This document shows positions 1 through 9,814 of a stretch of 64,000 nucleotides of DNA, one piece after another. Made by a program: the position numbers and the translations under genes. The notes below the pieces were generated by a model. That model was given only the letters and a program-made list of their open reading frames with translations. It was not told the origin of the DNA and ran no database searches. Origin of the DNA: Bacteroides sp. (lineage in GTDB: Bacteria > Bacteroidota > Bacteroidia > Bacteroidales > Bacteroidaceae); the NCBI GenBank assembly GCA_023665805.1, contig JAMPDJ010000008.1, positions 43,485 through 107,484 on the forward strand, written 5' to 3'. Numbering within the stretch: the first letter of the stretch is position 1; each line of letters begins with the position of its first letter.

Positions 1-229
1 ATGAATGCGAGACAGACAGCGATGCGAAAGTGTATTTTGTCACAACAACTACTATCTGTTTTCAAAGTTACAATGAATTTTAATACGAATTATAAATGCA
101 TGCCTTTAAGTGTCTAAAAGCATGCATTATCTTGCATTTTGGTAGCAAAAAGCCCATTTTGCATGATGGACTATTGGTAAAATCCAAACTAAATGGGTGC
201 TTCCTTTACCTTTCTAAAGGGTATCTGAA
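1..229. other. Intergenic start of window, no gene seen
   Basis: No convincing reading frame is present. A TAACTTTG box on the minus strand (63-70) matches the Bacteroidetes -7 element and could drive a gene lying left of the window. The rest holds a hairpin described separately. Confidence 0.5.
95..128. terminator. Hairpin downstream of murB
   Basis: AATGCATGC at 95-103 is complementary to GCATGCATT at 120-128, and the stem extends inward by a few bases with one mismatch. It lies about 100 bp after the murB stop, so it may end the murB transcript. There is no strong U-tract. Confidence 0.4.
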
Positions 230-1258
230 TCATATAAATATCACTTCGGGCTGTATGTCCACACCGAAACGTTCTAAAACATCATGCCGTATTCGGTCAG
301 ACAGCGTTTTGATATCGTCGCCAGTGGCACCTCCAAGATTGACCAGCACTAATGGTTGGCGTGAATGTACCCCTGCTGCCCTTAAGTGTTTTCCTTTCCA
401 TCCGCATTGGTCTATGAGCCATGCCGCTGGAATTTTCACTCGGTCGGAATCGATGTCATATTTGGGTACATCAGGCACGATGGTGCAAATACGCTCGTAT
501 TCTGCACGGGGTATTATCGGGTTCATGAAAAAACTACCGGCATTGCCTTGTACCTTGTAATCGGGCAGCTTGTTTTGCCTTATACGAATGATGATGTCGC
601 GTAATTCTTGCGCACTGATACTCTCCGGTTCCAGTCCGGAACAAAGGATGCTATTAAGGATTCCTCCGTAATTCAAGTGCGGGCTGAAGTGTTTTCTCAG
701 TATGTATTCCACACTGACTACGGCATAGCGTCCCACGTATCCGGCATCCTTGAAAATACTGTGGCGATAAGAAAAATCACACTCGGCATGGGTGAATGTA
801 CGTTGCCGTGCATCCTCCAACGAGATGCAGTGGACACAACGGATAAAGTCTCCGGCTTCCACGCCATAGGCTCCAATGTTCTGCACTGCACTGGCACCTA
901 CTTGACCTGGAATAAGGCTAAGGTTTTCTATGCCATACCAGCCATGCGAAATGGCATAGTCAATGAAATCATCCATCTTCCAGCCTGCACCAACATTCAC
1001 TACTATGCTGTCGGAATCCTGTTCCACTATGTCTATATCCTGGTTGGAACACAGAAATATCGTACCATGGAAATCGTCCATAAATAACAAATTACTGCCA
1101 TCGCCTATGTGTAAAAAAGGTGTTGGTAAGCCAGAGAGTTCTGTGCGAATCAATTCTGATAATTCTATGGCACTTCCATACGTGACTACGGTATCGGCCT
1201 GGACATCCATGCCGAAAGTGTTGTGTGGCAATAGGGATATATTATGTTCTATCTGCAT
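230..1258 (-). CDS. murB: UDP-N-acetylenolpyruvoylglucosamine reductase MurB
   Basis: MurB uses NADPH and FAD to reduce UDP-GlcNAc-enolpyruvate to UDP-MurNAc in cytoplasmic peptidoglycan precursor synthesis. The 342-residue protein has the FAD-binding GDGSNLL (52-58) and NIGAYG (127-132). It also has YRHSIF with the active-site Arg (about 165), GNAGSFF carrying the proton-donor Ser (about 242), and a C-terminal QPEV Glu. Length and the long C-terminal domain fit the E. coli-like type I form. It starts at ATG. A divergent or shared promoter was not recognised. Confidence 0.97.
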   Translation of the reverse strand: MQIEHNISLLPHNTFGMDVQADTVVTYGSAIELSELIRTELSGLPTPFLHIGDGSNLLFMDDFHGTIFLCSNQDIDIVEQDSDSIVVNVGAGWKMDDFIDYAISHGWYGIENLSLIPGQVGASAVQNIGAYGVEAGDFIRCVHCISLEDARQRTFTHAECDFSYRHSIFKDAGYVGRYAVVSVEYILRKHFSPHLNYGGILNSILCSGLEPESISAQELRDIIIRIRQNKLPDYKVQGNAGSFFMNPIIPRAEYERICTIVPDVPKYDIDSDRVKIPAAWLIDQCGWKGKHLRAAGVHSRQPLVLVNLGGATGDDIKTLSDRIRHDVLERFGVDIQPEVIFI

Positions 1259-1334
1259 ATAAATCTTGTTGGAAACGCACTACAATGATTTCGAATACAA
1301 CATGGCGTTGCTAAGAAAATGTACTCAAAGTATC

Positions 1335-2186
1335 TTAATTCTCATAGCCTGCCAGTTCCCAGCCTCGGGCACCTTTTGTAAAGGTGAAAATCTCGGACAT
1401 ACCGTCTCCTATACTGGTTTTCTCCATAAGGATTCGCTTGGAATGGCTGTATTGCTGACCGTAGCGTATGTTCATGATTGTGCCATCCGGAATCTCGGGA
1501 CCTATCGTTGGCCATTGCTCCCGACTGATGAATCCGTCTATGCTCTGAGACTCATCGTCTGGATCTGTCATGCTGATGTGTATTGATGGAGACAGGGATT
1601 TATTGCGAAAAGATGCGTCATACGCAAAACGGGCATAGAATTGCAAAAAATCCGTCAAATCACTATCGGTAAAGTGCATATTGCGGATTGAAATCAAGTT
1701 CCATCGCGCATTGTGTCGCAGAAAATCATAGGTCGTGATTGATTCTTGCTCCAAATCAATCTTGTCTACTGAGGCACGAATCAAGGCCGTGTCTTCATTG
1801 ATAGTCATTTCTGCTTCGCTATTGTATAAGGCTGTGGTATAGTCTGCTGCTGTAAAATAATACTTTTTGCCCCAATCCATTTCAGATATTTGGTAAGTGC
1901 TACCATCGGGAGATATTTCCTGCAACGGGAAGATTGCGCGTTCGCGTTGAAGAATGGTGTCTTGGATATAATTGTACAAGAAATCATCGAACAACTCTTC
2001 CGACCGATCGCCATGGTCGACTTCTGCTTCCAAATCGGCATTGGTCCACAATAAGGTTTGTGATGTGCTGGAGGTAACGATAATCGTATCCTCCGTCTTC
2101 TCCGGAGCACTTGTGTGCTGCATACAAGAAGAGGAAACCATAAATAGAGAAAATGTTAAATAGACGTAGAGTTTCCTTGTTATCAT
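1335..2186 (-). CDS. Hypothetical lipoprotein
   Basis: The family is not recognised. The ATG at 2186 gives a short basic N-terminus (ITRK), a hydrophobic stretch and a lipobox ending SSSC at about residue 20, so a lipid-anchored envelope protein is likely. A TTG two codons upstream is less likely as the start. The roughly 260-residue mature part is polar and acidic with no obvious repeats. It lies 76 bp upstream of murB on the same strand and could be cotranscribed with it. Confidence 0.75.
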   Translation of the reverse strand: MITRKLYVYLTFSLFMVSSSCMQHTSAPEKTEDTIIVTSSTSQTLLWTNADLEAEVDHGDRSEELFDDFLYNYIQDTILQRERAIFPLQEISPDGSTYQISEMDWGKKYYFTAADYTTALYNSEAEMTINEDTALIRASVDKIDLEQESITTYDFLRHNARWNLISIRNMHFTDSDLTDFLQFYARFAYDASFRNKSLSPSIHISMTDPDDESQSIDGFISREQWPTIGPEIPDGTIMNIRYGQQYSHSKRILMEKTSIGDGMSEIFTFTKGARGWELAGYEN

Positions 2187-2266
2187 AATCAAACTTCAAC
2201 GTAGGCTAATTATTTACAAAAGTACACTTTTCTCTGGATATAACGCTATATGTAGACAAAAATCAT

Positions 2267-2274
2267 TAACTTTG
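2267..2274 (+). promoter_or_regulatory. -7 box upstream of pheS
   Basis: TAACTTTG matches TAnnTTTG and sits 20 bp before the pheS ATG. No clear TTTG -33 box is present at the usual spacing. Confidence 0.5.
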
Positions 2275-2294
2275 CAGAAAAATCTTAGGCAAAT

Positions 2295-3314
2295 ATGATA
2301 GATAGAATAGAAGAACTATTAACGGAAATCAGTAATCTGCACGCAAAGGATGCGGAGGAAGTGGAGCAATTACGCATTAAGTATCTTGGCAGAAAAGGCA
2401 TAATGAATGACCTCATGGAGGAGTTTCGTGGTGTTGCTGCCGAGCATAAGCGAGAATTGGGCCAAAAGCTGAACCAACTGAAGCAGGACATTACTGCCAA
2501 AATAAAGGAGCTGAAAGATAATTCTACCGCAGGTGCTGATGTATGCTCTACCATAGACCTTACACGTACGCCTTACCCTATTGCTTTGGGTACGCGCCAC
2601 CCGCTTACAATCGTAATAAACGAGATTGTGGACATATTCTCACGTCTTGGCTTTACATTGGCAGAAGGTCCGGAAGTAGAGGATGACTGGCATGTATATT
2701 CAAGTATGAATTTTGCCGATGACCATCCTGCACGTGACATGCAGGATACATTCTTCATTGAGGCGCATCCCGATATCATATTGCGTTCCCACACCAGTTC
2801 CGTGCAGGCACGTGTCATGGAAAGTTGCCAGCCACCCATCCGTGTGATTTGTCCTGGACGCGTGTATCGCAATGAAGCTATTTCTGCACGTGCACATTGC
2901 TTCTTCCATCAAGTTGAGGGATTGTATATAGATAAAAATGTCTCCTTTACCGACTTGAAACAGGTATTGCTGCTATTTGCACAAGAGATGTTCGGTCCAG
3001 ACACTAAGATACGTTTGCGTCCGTCTTATTTCCCGTTTACTGAGCCGAGTGCCGAGATGGACATTTCCTGTCATTTATGCGGTGGCAAAGGTTGTTCTTT
3101 CTGCAAACATACCGGATGGGTAGAGATACTTGGATGCGGTATGGTTGACCCGGCTGTGCTGGAAGCAAATGGCATTGACAGCAAGGTATATACCGGTTAT
3201 GCATTCGGTATGGGCATAGAGCGTATTACCAACCTCAAGTATCAAGTTAAGGATTTACGTATGTTCTCGGAGAATGACGTTCGTTTCTTGGATGAGTTCA
3301 AGTCGGCAAACTGA
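2295..3314 (+). CDS. pheS: Phenylalanyl-tRNA synthetase alpha subunit
   Basis: PheS is the catalytic subunit of the alpha2/beta2 enzyme charging tRNA-Phe. The 339-residue protein has an N-terminal coiled-coil tRNA-binding arm (about 1-85) and a class II synthetase core. Motif 2 (RVYRNEAISARAHCFFHQ) lies near 190-207 and motif 3 (GYAFGMGIERI) near the C-terminus. A Cys-rich CHLCGGKGCSFC insertion precedes ILGCGMV. The gene stands alone; pheT is about 40 kb away on the other strand. Confidence 0.98.
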   Translation: MIDRIEELLTEISNLHAKDAEEVEQLRIKYLGRKGIMNDLMEEFRGVAAEHKRELGQKLNQLKQDITAKIKELKDNSTAGADVCSTIDLTRTPYPIALGTRHPLTIVINEIVDIFSRLGFTLAEGPEVEDDWHVYSSMNFADDHPARDMQDTFFIEAHPDIILRSHTSSVQARVMESCQPPIRVICPGRVYRNEAISARAHCFFHQVEGLYIDKNVSFTDLKQVLLLFAQEMFGPDTKIRLRPSYFPFTEPSAEMDISCHLCGGKGCSFCKHTGWVEILGCGMVDPAVLEANGIDSKVYTGYAFGMGIERITNLKYQVKDLRMFSENDVRFLDEFKSAN

Positions 3315-3349
3315 TACTTCTTTTGTGGTAGATATGTTTTTTTCATTAT

Positions 3350-3387
3350 TTTAGGGCTGGCTCACAAAAACGTGAACCAGCCCTAAA
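3350..3387. terminator. Bidirectional terminator between pheS and the hexosaminidase
   Basis: TTTAGGGCTGGCTCAC pairs with GTGAACCAGCCCTAAA with one mismatch around a six-base loop. It lies between two convergent genes, with T-rich sequence on one side and A-rich on the other, so it can serve both. Confidence 0.8.
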
Positions 3388-3414
3388 CTTAAAATGAAAT
3401 AACCAACAGTTACA

Positions 3415-5736
3415 TTAGTTTACTGAAATTTCGTCCAGGAACACAAAGGCGGGATTGCCTTTGCCGCCATGCCATTCCGGTAGGACGTTCTCTGGCTGTA
3501 CGTGTACCTTTATATATTTTGTTGTCACTGGATTGAACTTTAGGGTATGCTCATAAATTTGGTTAGGACTATCAGCAGCCATTGCCGGATATTCTTCAGC
3601 AGCAACCTCAGTAAAGTTTTGACCGTCTTCGGACACGGACACGGCAAAGCGACGTGCATCGAAAACCCAGTCACCCTTTTCAACCAATGTGGATATGGAT
3701 ACGGAACTGATTTCGGTAGGTTGCTTCATGTCTATCACAGCTTCCATATCATTGCGATAGAATGCAATCCAACGTCCAGTCTTGTAGTTGTGGTCTCCCT
3801 TAAGGCCATCCAGCAATGTGCCGGCTCCATCAAAAGCATATTGGGCATTGATAGGTTGCTGCATGGTAATGGGTTTGAAACATGCTTTATGCATCTTAAC
3901 TTCTTCCTGGAAAATGCGACTGCTGCCACCGGAACGTATGCTTATGGCTTTCAAGGTACACGCTTCCTTTAATTTGAGAGTATCCGTATAAACGGACGAG
4001 GACTTTGTCGGCTCTGTTCCGTCAAGAGTATAATAGATGGGACTGTTGTCCACGGTAGAAAGAGCAACCTTCAAAACTTCTTCATCTGAATCCGGAATCA
4101 TCTTGGCCGTGATGTCAAATATGTGACGGGCATAATTATAATGCTTGGCATCATATATTTCAACTAATTGTGGCAGGCGCTTCAAGAAATTCTCGTAATC
4201 TTTGTCGGCAGCACTCCACTGAATCTCGCTTAAGGCGGCCATGCGTGGCAGCAGCATATATTCTACATGACTGTAGGTAGTCACGTACTCGGTCCACAGA
4301 TTGGCCTGGACACCGATGATATATTTTTGTTCCTCTGTAGTCAGCACCTTGGGACAAGGTTCAAAACTGTAGACACGCTCCAAAGGTACATATCCTCCAA
4401 TAGCAAGTGGTTCGTCTTTGGTATCCTTGGTTTGGTAGTAGTCGAAATACAGATAACTGGTGGGGACCATGATAGCTTTGTGCTTTTGACGTGCAGCTTC
4501 TATGCCACCGCCTTCGCCACGCCAGGACATGACCGTGGCATTTGGAGCAAGACCTCCCTCCAGGATTTCGTCCCAGCCGATAATCTGACGACCGTGGGTA
4601 TTCAAGAACTTTTCGGCATGACTGATAATAAAACTCTGCAAGTATTCTTCCGCAGTGTGTTTTTCATCTCCCTTTATGCCAAGCTGCTTGATACGTGCCT
4701 GGCACTTCGGGCAATTCTTCCAACGCACCTTGGGGCACTCGTCGCCACCTACATGTATATATTCTGAAGGGAATATATCTATGATTTCACCCAATACATC
4801 CTCAATGAACTTGAGCGTGGAATCATTGCCTGCGCACAGGACTTCATCTGATACACCCCATTGGGTCCATACGTCATACGGTCCGCCGGTGCAACCAAGT
4901 TCCGGATAGACATTCAAGGCCCCCATCATGTGGCCAGGCATGTCTATTTCCGGTATAACAGTGATGTATCTCTCGGCTGCATAACGAACTATTTCCCTGG
5001 CCTCTTCTTGGGTATAGAAACCACCATAAGGTATACCATCGTATGTACCGGAATTACGCCCTATGACAGTTTCCTTGCGCTTGGAACCCTGTTCTGCCAA
5101 CTGAGGATGGCTTTTGATTTCAATTCTCCACCCCTGGTCATCGGTCAAGTGCCAGTGGAAGCGGTTGATATTATGCAATGCAAGCATATCAATATAGCTC
5201 TTTACCGAGTCAATGGGGAAAAAGTGGCGTGAGATATCCAACATGGAACCACGATAACCAAAACGGGGTGCGTCATTGATTTCTACCTCAGGCAGTATGA
5301 CGGTTGCATCCTTGGCTACAGCAATTGACTTGCGGAGAGTTTGGATGCCATAGAACACGCCTGCCTCTGATGCACCGGTGATGATTATATTATCCTTCGT
5401 GACCTTCAAGTTATATCCTTCAGGTTGTTCCTCATTAGTCACGACGCAGAGCAATATGCCATTACCCTCTGTGCCTGATTCCACAATCAGAGCCTTTCCT
5501 GTCTGCTCTTTTAGGTACTCAGCCAAGAACTCTGCATTTTTCTTCATCTTTTCGTTGCCATCTGGATAAAGTATCTTTGTTCCATCGGCAAGGATGAAAG
5601 CTTCTCCCTGTCCCAATACAACTTCTGCCGGAAGAGGGATAACGTTGTAATTCGCCTCTTTTACGGTCGAGTTGCAAGAAAAGAACAGGCAACTTGCTGC
5701 CAAGATGACAGCCGAACTGATAAAACCTTTCTTCAT
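3415..5736 (-). CDS. GH20 beta-N-acetylhexosaminidase lipoprotein
   Basis: Likely removes terminal beta-GlcNAc or GalNAc from host or bacterial glycans at the cell surface. The N-terminus is a lipoprotein signal (MKKGF, hydrophobic stretch, lipobox FFSC near 21). A GH20b domain (about 30-150) precedes the GH20 barrel (about 155-500), which has HWHLTDDQGW (194-203) and the catalytic Asp-Glu pair in HVGGDECP (D332, E333). A CHB_HEX_C-type domain (about 565-635) and an F5/8-C-like carbohydrate-binding domain (about 640-770) follow. At 773 residues it is typical of Bacteroidetes multidomain enzymes. The truncated GH3 gene lies upstream on the same strand. Confidence 0.95.
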   Translation of the reverse strand: MKKGFISSAVILAASCLFFSCNSTVKEANYNVIPLPAEVVLGQGEAFILADGTKILYPDGNEKMKKNAEFLAEYLKEQTGKALIVESGTEGNGILLCVVTNEEQPEGYNLKVTKDNIIITGASEAGVFYGIQTLRKSIAVAKDATVILPEVEINDAPRFGYRGSMLDISRHFFPIDSVKSYIDMLALHNINRFHWHLTDDQGWRIEIKSHPQLAEQGSKRKETVIGRNSGTYDGIPYGGFYTQEEAREIVRYAAERYITVIPEIDMPGHMMGALNVYPELGCTGGPYDVWTQWGVSDEVLCAGNDSTLKFIEDVLGEIIDIFPSEYIHVGGDECPKVRWKNCPKCQARIKQLGIKGDEKHTAEEYLQSFIISHAEKFLNTHGRQIIGWDEILEGGLAPNATVMSWRGEGGGIEAARQKHKAIMVPTSYLYFDYYQTKDTKDEPLAIGGYVPLERVYSFEPCPKVLTTEEQKYIIGVQANLWTEYVTTYSHVEYMLLPRMAALSEIQWSAADKDYENFLKRLPQLVEIYDAKHYNYARHIFDITAKMIPDSDEEVLKVALSTVDNSPIYYTLDGTEPTKSSSVYTDTLKLKEACTLKAISIRSGGSSRIFQEEVKMHKACFKPITMQQPINAQYAFDGAGTLLDGLKGDHNYKTGRWIAFYRNDMEAVIDMKQPTEISSVSISTLVEKGDWVFDARRFAVSVSEDGQNFTEVAAEEYPAMAADSPNQIYEHTLKFNPVTTKYIKVHVQPENVLPEWHGGKGNPAFVFLDEISVN

Positions 5737-5932
5737 GTCTCTAATTAGGTTAGTGATTATTGGTTAAGCTTGTTGTGAACATGCCTGATATGCTGTTTCT
5801 GGTAGTAAAATTAGCCATTATTACCGACATTTACAAGAAATCGCTATGGTATTATCATCAAAACATGGGATAGCGTAAGAAGTTGCCCGCAATGAACAGT
5901 ATCTTTTTTATATTGAGCCATCTATTCACATA

Positions 5933-7495
5933 TCAGTAAACAAAGTATTGACTCCCTTCTATGACCAGTTTACTGTGGAAACCTGTTGCTTTGTCGGGTT
6001 GCCCTCCGCCAATAAATAGGTTCACCTCTCCAGGCTTTTCTATTAGGTTGCCTTGTTCATCAACCAATGCCAAATCCTCGGGAGTGAGTGTGAAAGCGAC
6101 TTCTTTGGTTTCTCCTTTGGTCAAGTGTATTCGTTTAAAGCCTTTGAGTGAACATAGCGGCACACGTGTTTTGCCGTTCTGCGGATGAGACAGGTACAGC
6201 TGTACCACTTCGTCACCATCGTATTTTCCTGTGTTTGTCACAGCCGCGGTAACTTGTATGCTTTCACCGGTCTTGACGATGGCATTATCGCTCATGGGCC
6301 GATAGGCAAATGTGGTGTAACTAAGACCGTAACCGAAAGGATAGCGAACCTCTCCCTTGAAATAACGATAGGTGCGGTTGGCCATGGAATAATCTTCAAA
6401 GTCGGGCAAGTCCTTGTCGCTCATATAAGTGGTCAGCGGCATACGTCCTGCCGGATTGTAGTCGCCAAAAAGTACATCCGTGATGGCATCTCCGGCTGCC
6501 TGTCCGCCATACCATGCCTGCAGAATGGCATCGACATTTTGACTTTCCCACTCAAAGCTCATTACGGAACCGGACATGTTTACGAGAATCAGAGGCTTGC
6601 CTGTCTTCTTCAAAGCCTTCATCAACTCTGTTTGTACTGGTGGCAATTGTATGGTAGTACGGTCGCCGCCATAAAATCCACTATATCCACCTGCACCAGC
6701 ATCACCGGCCTCACCTTCATAGTCGACACTGATACCACCAACGAAGATAATCACATCGGCCTTTTTCGCCTTGGCAGCCACCTGCGCAAATGATGGCCCA
6801 CCGTCCAGCTCCTTGGTTATGCCTACACCTTGGATAGTGTCTATCTTGATGGTATTGCCGTAACGTTTTTCCAAACTCTTGTATGGAGTGATAATTTCAC
6901 TTGGCATGCCAAAGTAGTTGGCCAACAATGTTTTGCCATTATTCATATTGGGACCTACAAGGGCGATACGCTTGATTTTCTTCGCACTCAATGGCAGGAG
7001 GTTCTTGTTGTTTCTAAGCAACACCATTGATTCTTGTGCCATCTTGTATGCATGGGCTTTGTGAGAATCGCATTCCAGCACCTCGCGTCCTATGGAAGAG
7101 TACGGCACGCGGTCTGCGGGGTCATACATGCCCATCTTGAACTGTATTCTGAATAGACGTGCCAGGGAGACATTGATTTCCTTTTCTGATATCTGTCCAC
7201 GTTGCACACCTTGTAACAATTTCTGGTATGATCCGCCGCATTCCAAATCCGTGCCATTAAGCACGGCATCCACCACGGCATCCGTAAGGTTGCTATGTGT
7301 CTTATGGAAAGAAGTAAAGTCGCTTACAGCCCAGCAATCCGAAGTGACATAACCATCAAACTCCCATTGGTTACGTAATATGTCCTGCAATAGCCTGTTA
7401 TTGCCACAGCAAGGCTGTCCCTCCCAGCGGTTGTAAGCGCACATCACACCATGAACCTTGGCTTTGGTAACTAACTCGTGGAATGCTGGCAGGCA
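5933..7495 (-). pseudogene. 5'-truncated GH3 beta-glycosidase
   Basis: Resembles Bacteroidetes GH3 beta-xylosidase/beta-glucosidase enzymes but keeps only the C-terminal part. Homology-like sequence begins LPAFHELVTKAKVHGVMCAY and runs into a TGA at 7496-7498. The signal peptide and most of the (beta/alpha)8 domain are absent. The nucleophile Asp motif VTSDCWAV is still present, about 37 codons after the GTG at 7447. The alpha/beta sandwich (with YGGQAAGDAI and NPAGRMP) and the Fn3-like end also remain. The remaining 504-codon frame is open, so the loss may be recent. A short product from the GTG is possible but would probably not fold as an enzyme. Confidence 0.85.
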
Positions 7496-7583
7496 TCAAT
7501 TGCCTCTGCCCTACCCTGCTGTTTTAGCAGGGCAAATTGCTTGATCATCCAATAAAGGATATTTGCATTCTTTCGTGTAAGAC

Positions 7584-7946
7584 CTATGCCGATATGATTG
7601 GACGCGGCATCACGATACCAATACCTTGATCAGTCAGTAGCAGAGTGGCAGACTGCTTGGCTCGTTCCATGAAAGTGATGGCCGGAATAGCGACATTGCA
7701 AACCAAGACTGCCAAACGAGACTGCGCTCCGTGTTCCGGAGAGAGCTGCGGAATGGGATTGGATGTGAGAGCCAAATCCCTGCGTCCATAGTCATTGTTG
7801 TCCATACCTGTGGCATATTGACGATTGACTATTCGTTGACGGTTGCCATTGTATACGGATGCAGGAATCATCACATAGTTTATACGTATCCATGGTCTCG
7901 TGAAAACGACGACCTTAGATACGTATAGATATTCAAGGAAATAAAA
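7584..7946 (-). pseudogene. Remnant of another large Bacteroidetes protein
   Basis: An open stretch with no convincing start reads ...VVVFTRPWIRINYVMIPASVYNGNR... and then about 75 further residues. TAA lies upstream at 7947-7949 and the frame stops at 7584. The phrase MIPASVYNGNR recalls internal segments of large Bacteroidetes carbohydrate-related proteins, from memory rather than a search. There is no signal peptide or complete domain. Position and decay suggest it was joined to the GH3 remnant by a deletion near 7490-7580. Confidence 0.5.
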
Positions 7947-7995
7947 TTATGTCACATGCTTCAGCTGTTACATGGTCAGGAGGATACGCCGATGT

Positions 7996-9261
7996 TCAGT
8001 CTGCCAAGATGTCCTTGATGCCAGTCTGGTTCTGACGGATGATTTGGAAATCGGGATGCACATCAGCAAAAGCATTCTCATCAAGTTCCGTGTCAATGGG
8101 TACGTATGCGACCTTCAGATTCGGACACTTTTCCACAGCCCATGCTTCAAGACGTTTGGTACCATTGGCAATTATCACTTCCTCAATACCATTGTGATCG
8201 AAAATATGATTCTTTCCAATCACCTCCAATGGCATCAGTTCTATTGTTTTCATGGCTGCCGGAATATAGAGAGGCTCCTCCATATCACGTCTATATACGA
8301 CACCAGCGTAACTGTGGAGTGTCTGATTGGTAGGATCCACGTATGCGGCATTTACGTTTGGGGCATTGTCTTTAAGGCCAACGATGTTGTTGTTGCTCAA
8401 GCTCACGATGTTGGAACCTATGTATATCTCGCGTACGTTGTCCGGCAAAGATTCTGATGGAGAGAAAGATGTTACTCTATAACGACTTCCGTTGTTAAGG
8501 GTTATGCTGAACGGAACCATCATGGCATCCTCTGCCTCCTTGACAACATTAAGGTTTATTGAGGCTCCGGTAAAATTATAAGCATATTCCGGAGTTTCCA
8601 AGAAATTTCCATCGGCGGAATACGGGATATACATATCCTTGTAATCACTTATGTTTTCGGCCTTGTGCTCTATACCGTTTGTGGGATCGCTCAACCACCA
8701 CTTGCCCCCATGGCGGACATAGTTCCATGCATGACCACCTATCGTGGATAGGAATCCGTTGACGTTTATTACGTCTATTCCCTGTGTATGCGCCATCACA
8801 TTCATCAGGTTCGCATAGCCCTGACAAATACATTTTTTGTTGATAAAGACATCGTAAGGTTCATTGCTAAATCCTGGATCATATTCAGTATTATACTTGA
8901 TGTTCTTAGTTATCCATAACCAAATATCGCGATATTTTTGACTCTCTGTGGTTCTGCCCTCAAGCAATTCATCTGTGAAATCTTTTATTTCCGCATACTG
9001 TGCAAGAGTAATCTTATAACCGGCTTGCATGCGTGGGAATTCATCGTCCACGCCTTGCAGAATCTGCCAGAATTTCTCTGCCTCACTTCCTTTCAATTCC
9101 TCAGCACCGTTGTCCAAAGGGAAATTTCGTGTGAGGTCATCCGAGGCATTTCCCGTAGTTTCCGTAGGAACAACTTCGTCTATACCGGATGTGTCATTGC
9201 TACAGCCGACAAAACAACCTGCCGCCATGACAAGTAATACGATGTGGTAAGTTTTTTTCAT
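7996..9261 (-). CDS. Transglutaminase-like lipoprotein with BspA-type repeats
   Basis: The ATG at 9261 gives MKKTYHIVLL, a hydrophobic core and a lipobox FVGC near residue 19; the open frame extends 21 codons further upstream without a signal. The middle part has a transglutaminase-like Cys-His-Asp pattern: CICQGYANL, then GGHAWNYV, then WWLSDPTNG. The C-terminal third resembles leucine-rich BspA-type repeats (IYIGSNIVSLSNNNIVGLKD, IEEVIIANGTKRLEAW). These proteins usually act as surface peptidases or adhesins; the substrate here is unknown. It stands alone, upstream of the gene fossils. Confidence 0.8.
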   Translation of the reverse strand: MKKTYHIVLLVMAAGCFVGCSNDTSGIDEVVPTETTGNASDDLTRNFPLDNGAEELKGSEAEKFWQILQGVDDEFPRMQAGYKITLAQYAEIKDFTDELLEGRTTESQKYRDIWLWITKNIKYNTEYDPGFSNEPYDVFINKKCICQGYANLMNVMAHTQGIDVINVNGFLSTIGGHAWNYVRHGGKWWLSDPTNGIEHKAENISDYKDMYIPYSADGNFLETPEYAYNFTGASINLNVVKEAEDAMMVPFSITLNNGSRYRVTSFSPSESLPDNVREIYIGSNIVSLSNNNIVGLKDNAPNVNAAYVDPTNQTLHSYAGVVYRRDMEEPLYIPAAMKTIELMPLEVIGKNHIFDHNGIEEVIIANGTKRLEAWAVEKCPNLKVAYVPIDTELDENAFADVHPDFQIIRQNQTGIKDILAD

Positions 9262-9589
9262 AAATCTTATAGTATTTTTATGGTTATTGGATGCTAATTT
9301 AGTGATAAATACTGACATGACCAAAATAGTGTGCTATTAAATGCAAATAATAGTACATTAAGAGCATGTATGAATCAAAAAAATACAATGGAAACAATGA
9401 TTTAATCAAATACGGACTTCGATATGTAATAGTTCTTCCTTAAAAAAATCATTTCTGTGTATTATTGCAATAAACCATGATATCGCGGATATTTTCGATG
9501 AGCAGCAACAGGAATTCTAATGGTTCTTTAGTCTCTGGTATGCTACAGTCAGAAGTGCAGCTCTTCCGATCGGTGACGGGGTAGCTATT
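9262..9589. other. Intergenic, no gene; adapter-like string at its right end
   Basis: AT-rich sequence with no supported gene. At 9547-9572 the string CAGTCAGAAGTGCAGCTCTTCCGATC resembles the Illumina read-2 adapter end, with an exact 12-base core GCTCTTCCGATC (see findings). Confidence 0.4.
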
Positions 9590-9793
9590 TTAACCCAAAT
9601 CGGTCATTAGATTTCCAATCCGTTTTGCCTTTATGTTCGTGCGTATTGCAACCGTTTTGTCGAAGGCATAGCGAGCTATGGCAAGACCAAACGGGAAGCA
9701 ATACGGCGAAGAGAAGGGCAAAAATGGAGGAAAAGGCAATATAAATCAGATGATTTATATAAATTGACGTTCTAATGACCGATTTGGGTTTAA
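9590..9793. repeat. MITE-like element, copy 1
   Basis: About 200 bp with perfect 20-bp terminal inverted repeats: AACCCAAATCGGTCATTAGA at 9592-9611 and its complement at 9771-9790. TTAA lies at both outer ends (9590-9593 and 9790-9793). The interior carries an imperfect hairpin around GCATAGCGAGCTATGGC. It contains no transposase. A near-identical copy lies at 52079-52281 and diverged pieces at 52041 and 55239. Confidence 0.85.
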
Positions 9794-9814
9794 AGACATG
9801 AGAACCGAATTGAT

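Noticed and set aside
2295..3314. pheS and pheT being far apart as a rearrangement
   Set aside because: Unlinked pheS and pheT are, to my knowledge, usual in this phylum.
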